DNA of 64,000 bases from Schlegelella_A sp036263655. Its GTDB lineage: Bacteria; Pseudomonadota; Gammaproteobacteria; Burkholderiales; Burkholderiaceae_C. Position numbers and translations under genes: made by a program. The DNA lies in assembly GCA_036263655.1 (NCBI GenBank), contig DATAGP010000026.1:1-64000 (forward strand). Reading direction: 5' to 3'. Shown one piece after another: positions 17,331-28,026 of this stretch (its first letter is position 1; each line of letters begins with the position of its first letter). Under the pieces are notes generated by a model. The model worked only from the letters and a program-made list of their open reading frames with translations, was not told the DNA's origin and searched no databases.

Positions 17331-18719
17331 ATGGCACTTTTCCGCACCTGGATGTCCGCCGCCCTCACCGCCTCCGTCCCGTCCGCCACGAAGGCGGACG
17401 TGCCGGCCATGCCGGCGATGATCGGCAAGTACCGGGTCCTCGGACGGCTCGGCGACGGCGCGACCAGCGAGGTGTTCCTCGCCTTCGACGACTTCCAGGG
17501 CCGCAACGTCGCCATCAAGCGGGTCCGCGCGGCGATGGCCAACGACCCCATGGACGGCCGCTACTCGGAGCGCTTCTTCGCCGCCGAGGCGGCGCTGGTG
17601 GGCCGGCTGCAGCACCCGAACGTCGTGCAGATCTTCGATGCCATCCCCGATGCGGTCGCGCCCTACCTGGTGATGGAATACGTCGCCGGCAGCACGCTGC
17701 GGCCCTACTGCCGCGCCGACCAGCTGCTGTCGCTCGAGCTCATCGTCGAGATCGGCTTCAAGTGCGCGATGGCGCTCGGCTACGTCTACCGCCAGGGCCT
17801 GATCCATCGCGACGTCAAGCCGGCGAACCTGCTCGCCGTGCACACCAACGGCAACATCACCGACGTCAAGATCACCGACTTCGGCAGCGTCCTGAACCTC
17901 GACTCGGACGTGACCCAGATCCATCGCGTCGGCTCGCTGGCCTACATGTCGCCAGAGCAGCTCGACGGCGGAACGCTCGATTGCCGGGCCGACATCTACT
18001 CGCTGGGCGCCGTGCTCTACCACCTCATCGCCGGCCGGCCGCTGTTCGATGCGCAGGTGCAGTCGGCCATGATGCATCAGATCTACAACGTCAGGCCGGC
18101 GACGCTGGTCGGCATTCGCGCCGGCGTCACGGCCGCGCTCGACGCCGTGATCCAGCGCGCGCTCGCCAAGGCGCCCGGCGACCGCTACAGCGACTGGAGC
18201 GAGTTCGCGGCGGCGATCTCGGAGCTGGTCACGACCCAGCAGGTTCCGCGCGGCCAGTTCCAGGGCGTCCTCGACTCCGAGCGCTTCACGCTGCTGCGCA
18301 CGCTCGAGTTCTTCTCGAACTTCGGCGACGTCGAGCTCTGGGAGGTGGTGCACCGCGCCAAGTGGCAGCGCTTCCACTTCGGTCACGCGCTGTACCGCAA
18401 GGGCGAGGAAGGCAACAGCTTCCACATCATCGCGCAGGGTGCCGTCGAGGTGTTCCGCGACGGCAAGAAGGTGGCGCAGCTCGGCTCCGGCACGTCCGTC
18501 GGCGAGATGGCCTACCTCGCCCCGAGCGCCGAGCTGAAGCGGCACAGCACCGACGTCATCGTCACCGAGCCGGCGACGACGATCTCCTTCACGCCCGAGA
18601 CGCTGACCCAGCTGAGCCCCGGCACCCGCCACCTGTTCCACGACTCCTTCATCAAGGTGCTCGTGCGGCGGCTGCACACGGCGCACGAGGCGCTCGCCCA
18701 CCCCCGCCGCATCTTCTGA
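17331..18719 (+). CDS. Ser/Thr protein kinase with C-terminal cyclic-nucleotide-binding domain
   Basis: This is a Hanks-type kinase of 462 aa. The glycine loop (GRLGDGATSEVFLA) precedes the ATP-anchoring K63 (VAIKRVR). The catalytic loop HRDVKPANLL has D161, the DFG aspartate is D183, and the activation segment is followed by YMSPEQLDGG. Kinase subdomains run to about residue 300. Residues about 335-440 form a cNMP-binding-type beta barrel (FHFGHALYRKGEEGNSFHII, GTSVGEMAYLAPS). No transmembrane segment is seen, so it should be cytoplasmic. This order suggests a kinase gated by a nucleotide or another small ligand, with the ligand inferred only from the fold. It stands alone, divergent from argS. 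ATG 17331 is not preceded by a strong RBS, and internal ATGs near 17409-17421 are possible. Confidence 0.92.
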   Translation: MALFRTWMSAALTASVPSATKADVPAMPAMIGKYRVLGRLGDGATSEVFLAFDDFQGRNVAIKRVRAAMANDPMDGRYSERFFAAEAALVGRLQHPNVVQIFDAIPDAVAPYLVMEYVAGSTLRPYCRADQLLSLELIVEIGFKCAMALGYVYRQGLIHRDVKPANLLAVHTNGNITDVKITDFGSVLNLDSDVTQIHRVGSLAYMSPEQLDGGTLDCRADIYSLGAVLYHLIAGRPLFDAQVQSAMMHQIYNVRPATLVGIRAGVTAALDAVIQRALAKAPGDRYSDWSEFAAAISELVTTQQVPRGQFQGVLDSERFTLLRTLEFFSNFGDVELWEVVHRAKWQRFHFGHALYRKGEEGNSFHIIAQGAVEVFRDGKKVAQLGSGTSVGEMAYLAPSAELKRHSTDVIVTEPATTISFTPETLTQLSPGTRHLFHDSFIKVLVRRLHTAHEALAHPRRIF

Positions 18720-18809
18720 GGCGGCGGTTGCCGGGCGGCCCGGCAGCATGATTCAATCGGGCCAGGCGGGCCTCGCATCCGCTTCCCCACTCAACATCCG
18801 GAGACGAAC

Positions 18810-19142
18810 TTGCGTCATTCCCTGCTGACCCTGGCCGCTGCCTTCTCGCTCGCCGTCACGACTTCCGTGTTCGCCAACGCCCACAAGGAGGCGCCTGGCA
18901 TGACCAAGGCCGCCGCCAGCGCCTCGAGCCCCTCGCCGACGGCGCAGCAGACCAAGATGGCGACGTGCAACGCCGAAGCCGGCGACAAGAAGGGCGACGA
19001 GCGCAAGGCCTTCATGAAGACCTGCCTGTCGGCACCCAAGGCGACGGCGCAGCAGAACCGGATGAAGCAGTGCAACGCCGACGCCAAGGGCAAGAAGGGC
19101 GACGAGCGCAAGACCTTCATGAAGAGCTGCCTCTCGGCATAG
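18810..19142 (+). CDS. PsiF-repeat periplasmic protein
   Basis: This small exported protein (110 aa) has a signal peptide (MRHSLLTLAAAFSLAVTTSV, cleaved near FANA) and two PsiF repeats of the pattern QQ-K-M-x-x-C-N-A ... KKGDERK-x-F-M-K-x-C-L-S. Each repeat has two conserved cysteines. PsiF is induced by phosphate starvation in E. coli, but its molecular function is unknown. The start is a TTG preceded by ggagac; no in-frame ATG is available. It ends in TAG, whose G is the first base of the next gene's GTG. Confidence 0.85.
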   Translation: MRHSLLTLAAAFSLAVTTSVFANAHKEAPGMTKAAASASSPSPTAQQTKMATCNAEAGDKKGDERKAFMKTCLSAPKATAQQNRMKQCNADAKGKKGDERKTFMKSCLSA

Positions 19143-20140
19143 TGGAGGCCGGCGCCGCGACGGCGCGCACCTTCGACTACGCGGCCGCGGCCAAGGAGTC
19201 GGTGGCCTGCCCGCTCTGCGGGCAGTCGTCGTTCGAGCCGCTGGCCAGCATCGACCGCTACGGGATGGGCGTGGCCACCGTTGGCTGCCGCGGCTGCGGC
19301 CTGATCCAGACGCAGCCCCGGCTCACCCGGGACGGCTTCGCCGAGTTCTACCGGCAGAGCTACCGCGCCTACTACCAGGGCGTGGTCGAGCCCAGCGCCG
19401 ACTACGTCCGCAGCATGAACAAGGCCGCCCGGCTCGACGCCACCGCGGCGTGGCTGCAGGCCGCGGGCGCGCTCGACGGCGGGGGCGCCGTTCTCGACGT
19501 CGGCTGCAGCGAAGGCACGCTGTTCGCCGCCTTGCGCCGGGCGGGCTTCGCCGGCCCCTTGCGCGGCGTCGAGCCCAACGACGCCTTCCGCGACTACACG
19601 AGGGCCGAGCACGGGGCGGAGGTCGTCGCCACCGAGAGCGAGCTGCCCGAGGCCTGGCGCGGCACGATCGGCCTAGCGACCATGATCCATGTCCTCGAGC
19701 ACGTCGCCGACCCCGTCGCCACGCTGCGCCACCTGCGCGGCTTCCTGGCCGGCGGCGGCCACCTGTACGTCGACGTCCCCGACGTCGCCGAGTACGCCTC
19801 GCTCAACGACCTGCACATCGCTCACGTCTTCCACTTCAGCGCCGGCACCTTGCGCGCGACGCTGCGCGCGGCCGGCTTCGAGGTGGTCAGCCTCGAAGCG
19901 CACCGACCGCCCGGCCACCCCGCCTCGCTGCGCGCGCTGGCGCGGTCGGCGCCGGACTTGCCGGCGGCCGATACCGCGCTGGCCGCCGACCCGGTGGCCC
20001 CCGGCACGGAGCCGCCCGGCTGGGCCGCGATCCGCAGGATCAACCGCAAGCGCCATCGCCTCGCCCTCAAGCGCCTCCTCCGCACGACCCTCGGCCGCAG
20101 TCCCCTCTACCGCGCGCTGCGCGCCCGCCGCCGTCGCTGA
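19142..20140 (+). CDS. SAM-dependent methyltransferase with N-terminal zinc-binding motif
   Basis: This 332-aa class I methyltransferase begins with a four-cysteine motif (CPLCGQ near residue 21 and CRGCGL near 49), as in the putative zinc-binding domain of sugar C-methyltransferases. The Rossmann core has VLDVGCSEGTLFAALRRAGF (SAM site) and MIHVLEHVADPVATLRHLRG. The basic C-terminal tail (RRINRKRHRLALKRLLR) is unusual. No sugar-biosynthesis genes are nearby, so the substrate is unknown. I start it at the GTG overlapping the PsiF stop by one base, because the similarity begins shortly after. The longer frame runs through the PsiF gene. Confidence 0.8.
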   Translation: MEAGAATARTFDYAAAAKESVACPLCGQSSFEPLASIDRYGMGVATVGCRGCGLIQTQPRLTRDGFAEFYRQSYRAYYQGVVEPSADYVRSMNKAARLDATAAWLQAAGALDGGGAVLDVGCSEGTLFAALRRAGFAGPLRGVEPNDAFRDYTRAEHGAEVVATESELPEAWRGTIGLATMIHVLEHVADPVATLRHLRGFLAGGGHLYVDVPDVAEYASLNDLHIAHVFHFSAGTLRATLRAAGFEVVSLEAHRPPGHPASLRALARSAPDLPAADTALAADPVAPGTEPPGWAAIRRINRKRHRLALKRLLRTTLGRSPLYRALRARRRR

Positions 20141-20202
20141 GAGTCCCGGCGGCCAGCCCTGTCTCGAGCCGTCGCCGCGTGCCGATCGAATAGATTAGCG
20201 GG

Positions 20203-20918
20203 ATGTCATCGACGTCGAGCCGCAGCGCGAGCGGCCCTGTCCCGCGTGCCGTGCTCTTCGATGCCTACGGCACCCTGTTCGACGTCTACAGCGTCGGCGT
20301 CGCTGCCGAACGGCTCTTTCCCGGTGCCGGCGAGCGCCTCGGCACCCTGTGGCGGGACAAGCAGATCGAGTACACGCGGCTCTGCTCGATGAGCGGCCGG
20401 CCGCGCAGCTTCGCCGAGTGCACCCGCGCCGGCCTGCGCTACGCGGCGCGGCGCCTCGACCTCCCGCTCGACGAGGCGAGCGAGCGCGAGCTGATGGCCG
20501 CCTACGAGCAGCTCGCGCCCTTCCCCGAGAACCGCGCCGTGCTCGAAGCGCTGCACCGGCAAGGCGTCCGCGCCGGCGTGCTGAGCAACGGCGACCCGGA
20601 CATGCTCGGCGCCGTCGTCCGCCACGCCGGCTTCGAGCGCTGGCTCAATCCGGTGCTGAGCGTCGAGACCACCGGCCGCTTCAAGACCGACCCGGCCACC
20701 TACGCGCTCGGCACGGCCGCGCTCGGCCTGGCGGCCGCCGATATCCTGTTCGTGTCGAGCAACTGCTGGGACGCCATCGGCGCCACCTGGTTCGGCTACA
20801 CCACCTTGTGGGTCAACCGCTTCGGCCTGCCGCTCGAGGAGCTCGGCACCGAGCCGACGCGAACCGGCACGCAGCTCGCCGACGTACTCGAATTCTTTGC
20901 CTCTGAGGACCTTCGACC

Positions 20919-20922
<4 letters not shown>
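20203..20922 (+). CDS. L-2-haloacid dehalogenase (HAD type II)
   Basis: This enzyme hydrolyses short L-2-haloacids to D-2-hydroxyacids (haloacetate to glycolate). The 239-aa protein carries nucleophile D20 (FDAYGTLFD), T24, R51, S128-N129 (LSNGD), K161, Y167 and S185-S186-N187-x-x-D190 (SSNCWD). From memory, the catalytic set of Pseudomonas L-DEX YL is D10, T14, R41, S118, K151, Y157, S175, N177 and D180. Every residue matches at a constant offset of ten, which argues for true dehalogenase chemistry over a generic HAD phosphatase. The start is ATG 20203 after agcggg, with a TAGATT hexamer just upstream. It overlaps malate synthase by four bases. Confidence 0.9.
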
Positions 20923-22511
<1,589 letters not shown>

Positions 22512-22565
22512 GCTGCGCGGCGCCGGCGGGCGCCGCCAGGCCCTGATCGGCGACGTCCGCCCCTC

Positions 22566-23846
22566 ATGAACCTCGGCATCGAACAGCTTCCCGCACGCTG
22601 CGACGTGCTCGTCGTCGGCGCCGGGCCCGCCGGCAGCGCCGCCGCCCAGATGCTCGCGCGCGGCGGCCTCGACGTCGTCCTCGTCGACGGCCAGGCCTTC
22701 CCGCGCGACAAGGTCTGCGGCGACGGGCTCATCCCCGACGCGCACCGTGCGCTGGCCCGGCTGGGCGTCCTCGACGCGGTGATGGCGGAGGCCCGCTCGT
22801 CGCGAACGCTGGGCTGCATCGCGCCGCGCGGCGGCCGCATCGACGTCCCCGGTCATCTTGCGGTGCTGCCGCGCAAGCGCCTCGACGAGATCATCTGCGG
22901 CGCCGCGGTGAGCGCCGGGGCGCGCATGTTCGCGCCGCTGCGCTTCACCGCCCCCCTGCGCGACGGCGACCCGTCGACCGGGCGTGTCGTCGGCGCGGCG
23001 CTGCAGCACGGCCAGACGCGGCGCGAGATCGGCGCGCCGTGGGTCGTCCTCGCCACCGGCGCACAGCCGCAGGCCCTCATCGCCGCCGGCATGTGCGAGC
23101 GGCGCACGCCGAGCGGGATCGCGCTGCGGGGCTACATCCACAACGCGGCGATGACGCCGCGCATCACGAGCCTGGAGGTCGTCTGGCACAAGCGCCTGTC
23201 GCCGGGCTACGGCTGGATCTTTCCGTGCGGCGGCGACGTCTTCAACATCGGCGTCGGCGTCGCCCAGAGCCATCGCGAGGCCGGCGGCGGGCGGCATGCC
23301 ATGCAGGACGTCAACCTGCGGGACGTGTTCGCCGCCTTCAAGCAGCTCTATGCCCCTGCGGGCGAGCTCGTCGCCGGCGGCGCCTGGCAGGGCGAGCCGG
23401 GCCACGAGCTGAAGGGCGCGCCGCTGCGCTGCTCGCTCGAAGGCGCGCGCCTGCACGCGCCGGGCCTGCTCGTCACCGGCGAAGCCGCCGGCAGCACCTA
23501 CGCCTTCACCGGCGAGGGCATCGGCAAGGCGATGGAGACGGGCATGCATGCCGCCGAGGCCATCCTCGCCGGATGGCGGCCGGGCAGCCCGGGCGACGGC
23601 GACCGCGATGAGGCCGTGCGCGACGACTACGCCGCCCGCGTCCTCGCCCTCAAGCCCCGCTTCGCCCTCTACGAGGAGGCCAACCGCGCCAACGCCTATC
23701 CGTGGCTGATCGACCTGCTCGTCTGGAGCGCGCGGCGCAGCCCGCGCCGCCTGCAGCGCATGGCCGGCGTGCTCGAGGAGACGCACATCCCGACCGACGC
23801 GGTGACCGTGCGCGGCGTGCTGCGCCGCCTCTTCGACTGGCGCTGA
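22566..23846 (+). CDS. Geranylgeranyl-reductase-family FAD-dependent oxidoreductase
   Basis: This flavoprotein has 426 aa. The N-terminal dinucleotide-binding motif is VLVVGAGPAGSAAAQML, followed by KVCGDGLIPDAHRAL, the CGDG signature of the geranylgeranyl reductase/halogenase-like group. The second FAD motif is LLVTGEAAGSTYAFTGEGIG. Relatives reduce prenyl chains or act on polyketides; the substrate here is not predictable. It follows malate synthase by 54 bp and precedes an amidotransferase by 10 bp. It has no transmembrane segments. Alternative calls include an electron-transfer flavoprotein-dehydrogenase-like enzyme. Confidence 0.78.
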   Translation: MNLGIEQLPARCDVLVVGAGPAGSAAAQMLARGGLDVVLVDGQAFPRDKVCGDGLIPDAHRALARLGVLDAVMAEARSSRTLGCIAPRGGRIDVPGHLAVLPRKRLDEIICGAAVSAGARMFAPLRFTAPLRDGDPSTGRVVGAALQHGQTRREIGAPWVVLATGAQPQALIAAGMCERRTPSGIALRGYIHNAAMTPRITSLEVVWHKRLSPGYGWIFPCGGDVFNIGVGVAQSHREAGGGRHAMQDVNLRDVFAAFKQLYAPAGELVAGGAWQGEPGHELKGAPLRCSLEGARLHAPGLLVTGEAAGSTYAFTGEGIGKAMETGMHAAEAILAGWRPGSPGDGDRDEAVRDDYAARVLALKPRFALYEEANRANAYPWLIDLLVWSARRSPRRLQRMAGVLEETHIPTDAVTVRGVLRRLFDWR

Positions 23847-23856
23847 GGGGCGGTGC

Positions 23857-24618
23857 ATGTGCCAGCTCCTCGGCATGAACGCGAACACGCCGACCGACGT
23901 GATGTTCAGCTTCACCGGCTTCGCGACGCGTGCGCACGAGCACAAGGACGGCTTCGGCATCGCCTTCTTCGAGGACAAGGGCGTGCGCCTGTTCGTGGAC
24001 TCGCAGAGCGCGCGCGAGTCGCCGGTGGCCGGCATGGTGCAGCGCTATCCGATCCGCAGCCGCAACATCGTCGCCCACATCCGCAAGGCGACGCAGGGCC
24101 GGGTGGCGCTGGAGAACACCCATCCCTTCGTGCGCGAGCTCTGGGGCCGCTACTGGGTCTTCGCCCATAACGGCGACCTGAGGGACTTCGCGCCGCGCCT
24201 GCACGGCGCCTTCCGGCCGGTGGGCGACACCGACAGCGAGCGGGCCTTCTGCTGGCTGATGCAGGAGCTCGCCAAGGCGCACGCCAGCGTCCCCGGGGTC
24301 GACGAGCTGAGCACGACGCTGGCCGAGCTGCTGCCGCAGGTGGCGGCGCACGGCAGCTTCAACGCCATGCTCAGCAACGGCCAGGCGCTCTGGGCGCACT
24401 GCTCGACGCAGCTCTTCCACATCGTCCGCCAGCATCCGTTCGCCCGTGCCTCGCTGCAGGACGAGGACGTCACCGTCGACTTCGCCCAGCACACCTCGCC
24501 CAGCGACCGGGTCGCCCTCGTCGTCACCGAGCCGCTCACGAAGGACGAGACCTGGCAGCCCTTCGCGCCGGGCGAGATGCGGGTCTTCGTCGACGGCACG
24601 GCGTCGATGCGGTCCTAG
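23857..24618 (+). CDS. Class II glutamine amidotransferase (YafJ/EgtC-like)
   Basis: This 253-aa protein is a free-standing Ntn-hydrolase glutaminase domain. Cys2, exposed after removal of the initiator Met (MCQLLGMNANTP), is the expected nucleophile. RNIVAHIRKATQG and FAHNGDLRDF are the substrate-binding and oxyanion-hole motifs of this family. No acceptor domain is fused. E. coli YafJ and the mycobacterial ergothioneine enzyme EgtC are relatives. No egtB/egtD genes are nearby, so an ergothioneine role is not supported. ATG 23857 is fixed by the need for Cys2. Confidence 0.86.
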   Translation: MCQLLGMNANTPTDVMFSFTGFATRAHEHKDGFGIAFFEDKGVRLFVDSQSARESPVAGMVQRYPIRSRNIVAHIRKATQGRVALENTHPFVRELWGRYWVFAHNGDLRDFAPRLHGAFRPVGDTDSERAFCWLMQELAKAHASVPGVDELSTTLAELLPQVAAHGSFNAMLSNGQALWAHCSTQLFHIVRQHPFARASLQDEDVTVDFAQHTSPSDRVALVVTEPLTKDETWQPFAPGEMRVFVDGTASMRS

Positions 24619-24649
24619 GCGCCTGAGCGGCCCGGCAGGTGCACCGCTC

Positions 24650-24655
24650 TATCAT
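24650..24655 (+). promoter_or_regulatory. Possible -10 element upstream of the M14 carboxypeptidase
   Basis: TATCAT in the 112-bp spacer after the amidotransferase gene. The matching -35 is poor. A GC-rich hairpin-forming stretch (gcgcgcg/cgcgcgc) follows near 24660-24685. Confidence 0.25.
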
Positions 24656-24730
24656 CGTCGCGCAGCGCGCGCCCTGCGCGCCTGCCGGCGTCGAGACACT
24701 TCAAGAGCCTCTCGCGGGGCCCCAGCGCGA

Positions 24731-26443
24731 ATGCCCCAACCCTCTGCCACGCCCATTCCCCGCTTCGACACCTTCTACAAGCACGACGAACTGACCCAGC
24801 TGCTGGCCGCGTTCGCGCGAGCGCACCCGAAGCTCGCCGCCGTCGAGTCGATCGGCAAGAGCTACGAGGGCCGCGACATCTGGGTGGTGACGGTCACCAA
24901 CCTGGCCACCGGCCCGGCCGAGGACAAGCCCGCCTTCTGGGCCGACGGCAACATCCACGCCGCCGAGCTGACGGCGTCGACCGCGGTGCTGTACTTCCTC
25001 AACGAGCTGCTCACGAAGTACGGAAGCGACCCGGACATCACGCGTCTGGTCGACACCCGCACGGTCTACCTCTGCCCGCGCCTGAATCCGGACGGCGCCG
25101 AACTGGCGCTGGCCGACCGGCCGCGCCACATCCGCTCGTCGACGCGCAAGTACCCCTTCGACGAGGAGCCGGTCGAGGGGCTGACCGCCGAGGACATCGA
25201 CGGCGACGGGCGCATCCTCTTCATGCGCATGCCCGACCCGCACGGCACCTGGAAGAAGTGCGCTCAGGACCCGCGCCTGATGGTCGCGCGCGAGCCGGGC
25301 GAGCACGGCGGCGAGTACTTCCGCCTCATGCCCGAGGGCCTCATCCGCAACTACGACGGGCTGTCGATCAAGGTCAACGCCGACCTCGAGGGGCTCGACC
25401 TCAACCGCAACTTCCCCTCCTTCTGGCGCCAGGAGTTCGAGCAGACCGGCGCCGGCGACTACCCGACCAGCGAGCCGGAGGTCAAGGCGATGGTCGACTT
25501 CATCGTCGGCCACAAGAACATCGGCGCGGCGATCAGCTACCACACGCACAGCGGCGTGATCCTGCGGCCGATGGGAACGCAGAGCGACGACGACATGATC
25601 CCGGAGGACCTGTGGTCGATCAAGCGCTTCAGCGAGATCGGCGCCAGGCTCACCGGCTATCCCGCGATCAGCATCTGGCACGAGTTCAAGTACCACCCGA
25701 AGGACGTCATCAGCGGCACCCAGGACTGGGTCTACGAGCACCTCGGGGCGCTGTTCTGGGTGGTCGAGATCTGGGCCCCGAACAAGGAAGCCGGCATCGC
25801 CGACTACAAGTGGATCGACTGGTACCGCGAGCACCTGGTCGAGGACGACCTCAAGCTCATCAAGTGGAGCGACGAGCACTGCGAGGGCCAGGCGCACGTC
25901 GACTGGAAGCCCTTCATGCACCCGCAGCTCGGCGCCGTCGAGATCGGCGGCTGGGACAAGATGAACTTCTGGCGCAACCCGCCGCCGGCGCTGCGCGAGC
26001 GCGAGGCGGCGCGCTTCCCGAAGTGGATGACGACGATCGCGCTGTCGCTGCCCAGGCTCGAGCTGCTGCGCACCGAGGTGCGGGCGCTCGGCCCCGACAC
26101 CTGGCGCGTCCGCATCGCCGTGGCCAACAGCGGCTGGCTCCCCGCCTACGTGACCAAGCGGGCGCTGGCGCGAAAGACCGTGCGCGGCGTCATGTTCGAG
26201 ATCCACCTGCCCGCGGGCGATGCCTCGGTCTCCCTGGTGAGCGGCAAGCCACGCATGGAAGGCCCGCAGCTCGAAGGCCATGCGCCGAAGAACTCGCTCA
26301 ATGCCTTCCTGCCCAACCGCGAGGTGACGGCCGACCGCGCCGTCGGCGAGTGGGTCGTGCGCGCCTCACAGGGAACGCGCCTGGTGCTCACCGCCCGCGC
26401 CGAACGCGCCGGCGCGGTGCGGGCCGAGGTGGTGCTGGACTGA
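24731..26443 (+). CDS. M14-family zinc carboxypeptidase
   Basis: This metallopeptidase (570 aa) removes C-terminal residues. Zinc ligands H76 and E79 are in GNIHAAEL, and the third is a histidine in SYHTHSG (H271). The catalytic glutamate is E346 (WVVEIWAP). The substrate-carboxylate motif LNRNFP is also present. The peptidase domain ends near residue 430; the remaining C-terminal part is a beta-rich region resembling the accessory domain of long M14 proteins. No signal peptide is visible, so it seems cytoplasmic. I use the ATG at 24731, as the longer frame overlaps the amidotransferase gene. Only three bases separate its stop from the stop of the convergent porin gene. Confidence 0.9.
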   Translation: MPQPSATPIPRFDTFYKHDELTQLLAAFARAHPKLAAVESIGKSYEGRDIWVVTVTNLATGPAEDKPAFWADGNIHAAELTASTAVLYFLNELLTKYGSDPDITRLVDTRTVYLCPRLNPDGAELALADRPRHIRSSTRKYPFDEEPVEGLTAEDIDGDGRILFMRMPDPHGTWKKCAQDPRLMVAREPGEHGGEYFRLMPEGLIRNYDGLSIKVNADLEGLDLNRNFPSFWRQEFEQTGAGDYPTSEPEVKAMVDFIVGHKNIGAAISYHTHSGVILRPMGTQSDDDMIPEDLWSIKRFSEIGARLTGYPAISIWHEFKYHPKDVISGTQDWVYEHLGALFWVVEIWAPNKEAGIADYKWIDWYREHLVEDDLKLIKWSDEHCEGQAHVDWKPFMHPQLGAVEIGGWDKMNFWRNPPPALREREAARFPKWMTTIALSLPRLELLRTEVRALGPDTWRVRIAVANSGWLPAYVTKRALARKTVRGVMFEIHLPAGDASVSLVSGKPRMEGPQLEGHAPKNSLNAFLPNREVTADRAVGEWVVRASQGTRLVLTARAERAGAVRAEVVLD

Positions 26444-26446
26444 CGA

Positions 26447-27457
26447 CTAGAAGCGCAGCCGCACGCCGGCGGCGATGGCGTGCCCCGACGACTCGAAGCT
26501 CAGCTTCTCGTGCATGGCGGCGACGTAGATGTCGGTGTTCTTCGACAGGAAGTAGTCGTAGCCGAGCGAGTAGGTCCGCTGCGTCAGGCCCGAGACCGGC
26601 GTCTTCTCGTACGAGTGGCCGTAGCCGACCAGGATCAGGCTGTTGCCGAGCGGCACGGCGGCGCCGAGCTGGTAGAGCCGGGTGCGCTCGTCCGAACCGG
26701 CGTCCGTCTTGACCCGTCCGACCTGCCCGTAGACGCGGATGAAGCGGAAGTCGTAGCTGGCGCCGGCCTGCATGGCGATCTGGCGGATGAAGCCGACCGG
26801 CAGCGCCAGCTGGCTGTTCTTGATCCGCTCGACCGCGAAGCTCACCGCGAACGGGCCGGTCAGATAGGCGAGGCTCAGCCCGAAGTTGCGGCCGGTCGAG
26901 AGCGAGCCGGGGCCTTGCTCCGGGGCGTTCGCGGCGAAGTTGACGCGCAGGGCGTCGCGCGGGTTGTTGGTGTACCAGACCGAGTTGTTCCAGCGCGTGT
27001 CGCCCAGCATCGTGCCGCCGCCGTAGTACTGGCGCACGCTCGGCGAAAACCCGGGCGAGTCGCCGAAGGCGTTGAAGGTGACCGTCGACAGGTAAAGCGG
27101 GGAGGCCGTGCGCCCGAGGACGGTGGTTCCGAACGCACCCGAGAGGCCGACGCTCGCTTCCCGCGAGAAGAAGGGATCGCCGCCGAACCGGCCGGCCGAG
27201 CCGCTGTCGTTGCCGAGATAGGCCTCCAGCTTGAACACGGCGCGAAGACCGCCGCCGAGGTCCTCGCTGCCGCGAAAGCCCAGATAGCTGCGCGACATGT
27301 TGCCGGCGTCGAGCTGCCAGGCGCTCGAGCCGCCGATCGGCCGCACGCGGCTGCCCGAAGCGTCGACGAGGCCGTACAGCATCGAGGTCTGGGCCCAGGC
27401 TCCCGCGCTGCAGGCCCAGAGCACGAGACAGACAGCCGAACGGATCGATCGTGACAT
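26447..27457 (-). CDS. Gram-negative general porin
   Basis: This is an outer-membrane trimeric porin (336 aa) of the betaproteobacterial OmpC-like type. A signal peptide ends at AGAWAQ, followed by SMLYGLVDASGSRV, the usual first strand. Other motifs are SRSYLGFRGSEDLGGGLRAVFKLE and a terminal beta strand ending in phenylalanine (AAGVRLRF), the BAM recognition signal. I start at ATG 27457, where the signal peptide begins, and discard the 25-residue upstream extension. Pore preference is unknown. Confidence 0.93.
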   Translation of the reverse strand: MSRSIRSAVCLVLWACSAGAWAQTSMLYGLVDASGSRVRPIGGSSAWQLDAGNMSRSYLGFRGSEDLGGGLRAVFKLEAYLGNDSGSAGRFGGDPFFSREASVGLSGAFGTTVLGRTASPLYLSTVTFNAFGDSPGFSPSVRQYYGGGTMLGDTRWNNSVWYTNNPRDALRVNFAANAPEQGPGSLSTGRNFGLSLAYLTGPFAVSFAVERIKNSQLALPVGFIRQIAMQAGASYDFRFIRVYGQVGRVKTDAGSDERTRLYQLGAAVPLGNSLILVGYGHSYEKTPVSGLTQRTYSLGYDYFLSKNTDIYVAAMHEKLSFESSGHAIAAGVRLRF

Positions 27458-27558
27458 TCGCAACACCTCGGGGCCAGGGAAGGGGGCTGCTGCATGACCC
27501 GCAGCGCCGTTCCTATTCTGGCGCACGGCCACAATCGCGGCCTCACGGAGGATGACTG

Positions 27559-28026
27559 TTGGAGCTCTTCGTCAACGGCGCGCAACGCCTCCTGCCCGAT
27601 GATCTGGCGGAGCCGGCACTGCCGCTGCTGTGGGCCCTGCGCGAGCTGCTCGGTCTCACCGGCACGAAGTTCGGCTGCGGGGTGGCGGCGTGCGGCGCCT
27701 GCACGGTTCACGTCGACGGTGCCGCGGTCCGCTCCTGCGTGACCCCGATCGGCGGCCTGCAGGGCCGCCGCATCGTCACCATCGAGGCGCTCGGCTCGCA
27801 GGAGCGGCCGCACCCCTTGCAGCGCGCCTGGGTCGAGCACCAGGTGCCGCAGTGCGGCTACTGCCAGAGCGGGATGCTGATGGCCGCGGCGGCGCTGCTG
27901 GCCAGGAGCCGCCGACCGAGCGATGCCGAAATCGACGCGGCGATCACCCACATCTGTCGCTGCGGCACCTATCCGCGGCTGCGCGCCGCGATCCGCGCCG
28001 CGGCCGCCGAGCTGGCCGCGGGGTGA
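27559..28026 (+). CDS. iorA: Isoquinoline 1-oxidoreductase-type [2Fe-2S] subunit
   Basis: This is the small electron-transfer subunit of a xanthine-oxidase-family molybdoenzyme (155 aa). The plant-type [2Fe-2S] cluster has ligands in KFGCGVAACGACTVHVDG plus a later Cys (RSCVTP). The second, helical cluster uses CGYCQSGM and CRCGTY. No FAD subunit is nearby, as in isoquinoline or nicotinate-type two-subunit enzymes that donate to cytochromes. The start is TTG 27559, with ggagg about eight bases upstream. The ATG at 27552 is out of frame. The stop overlaps the GTG start of the large subunit. Confidence 0.88.
   Translation: MELFVNGAQRLLPDDLAEPALPLLWALRELLGLTGTKFGCGVAACGACTVHVDGAAVRSCVTPIGGLQGRRIVTIEALGSQERPHPLQRAWVEHQVPQCGYCQSGMLMAAAALLARSRRPSDAEIDAAITHICRCGTYPRLRAAIRAAAAELAAG

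Noticed and set aside
26444..26446. Terminator between the M14 gene and the porin gene
   Set aside because: Only three bases separate the stops and no stem-loop with a T run is present.
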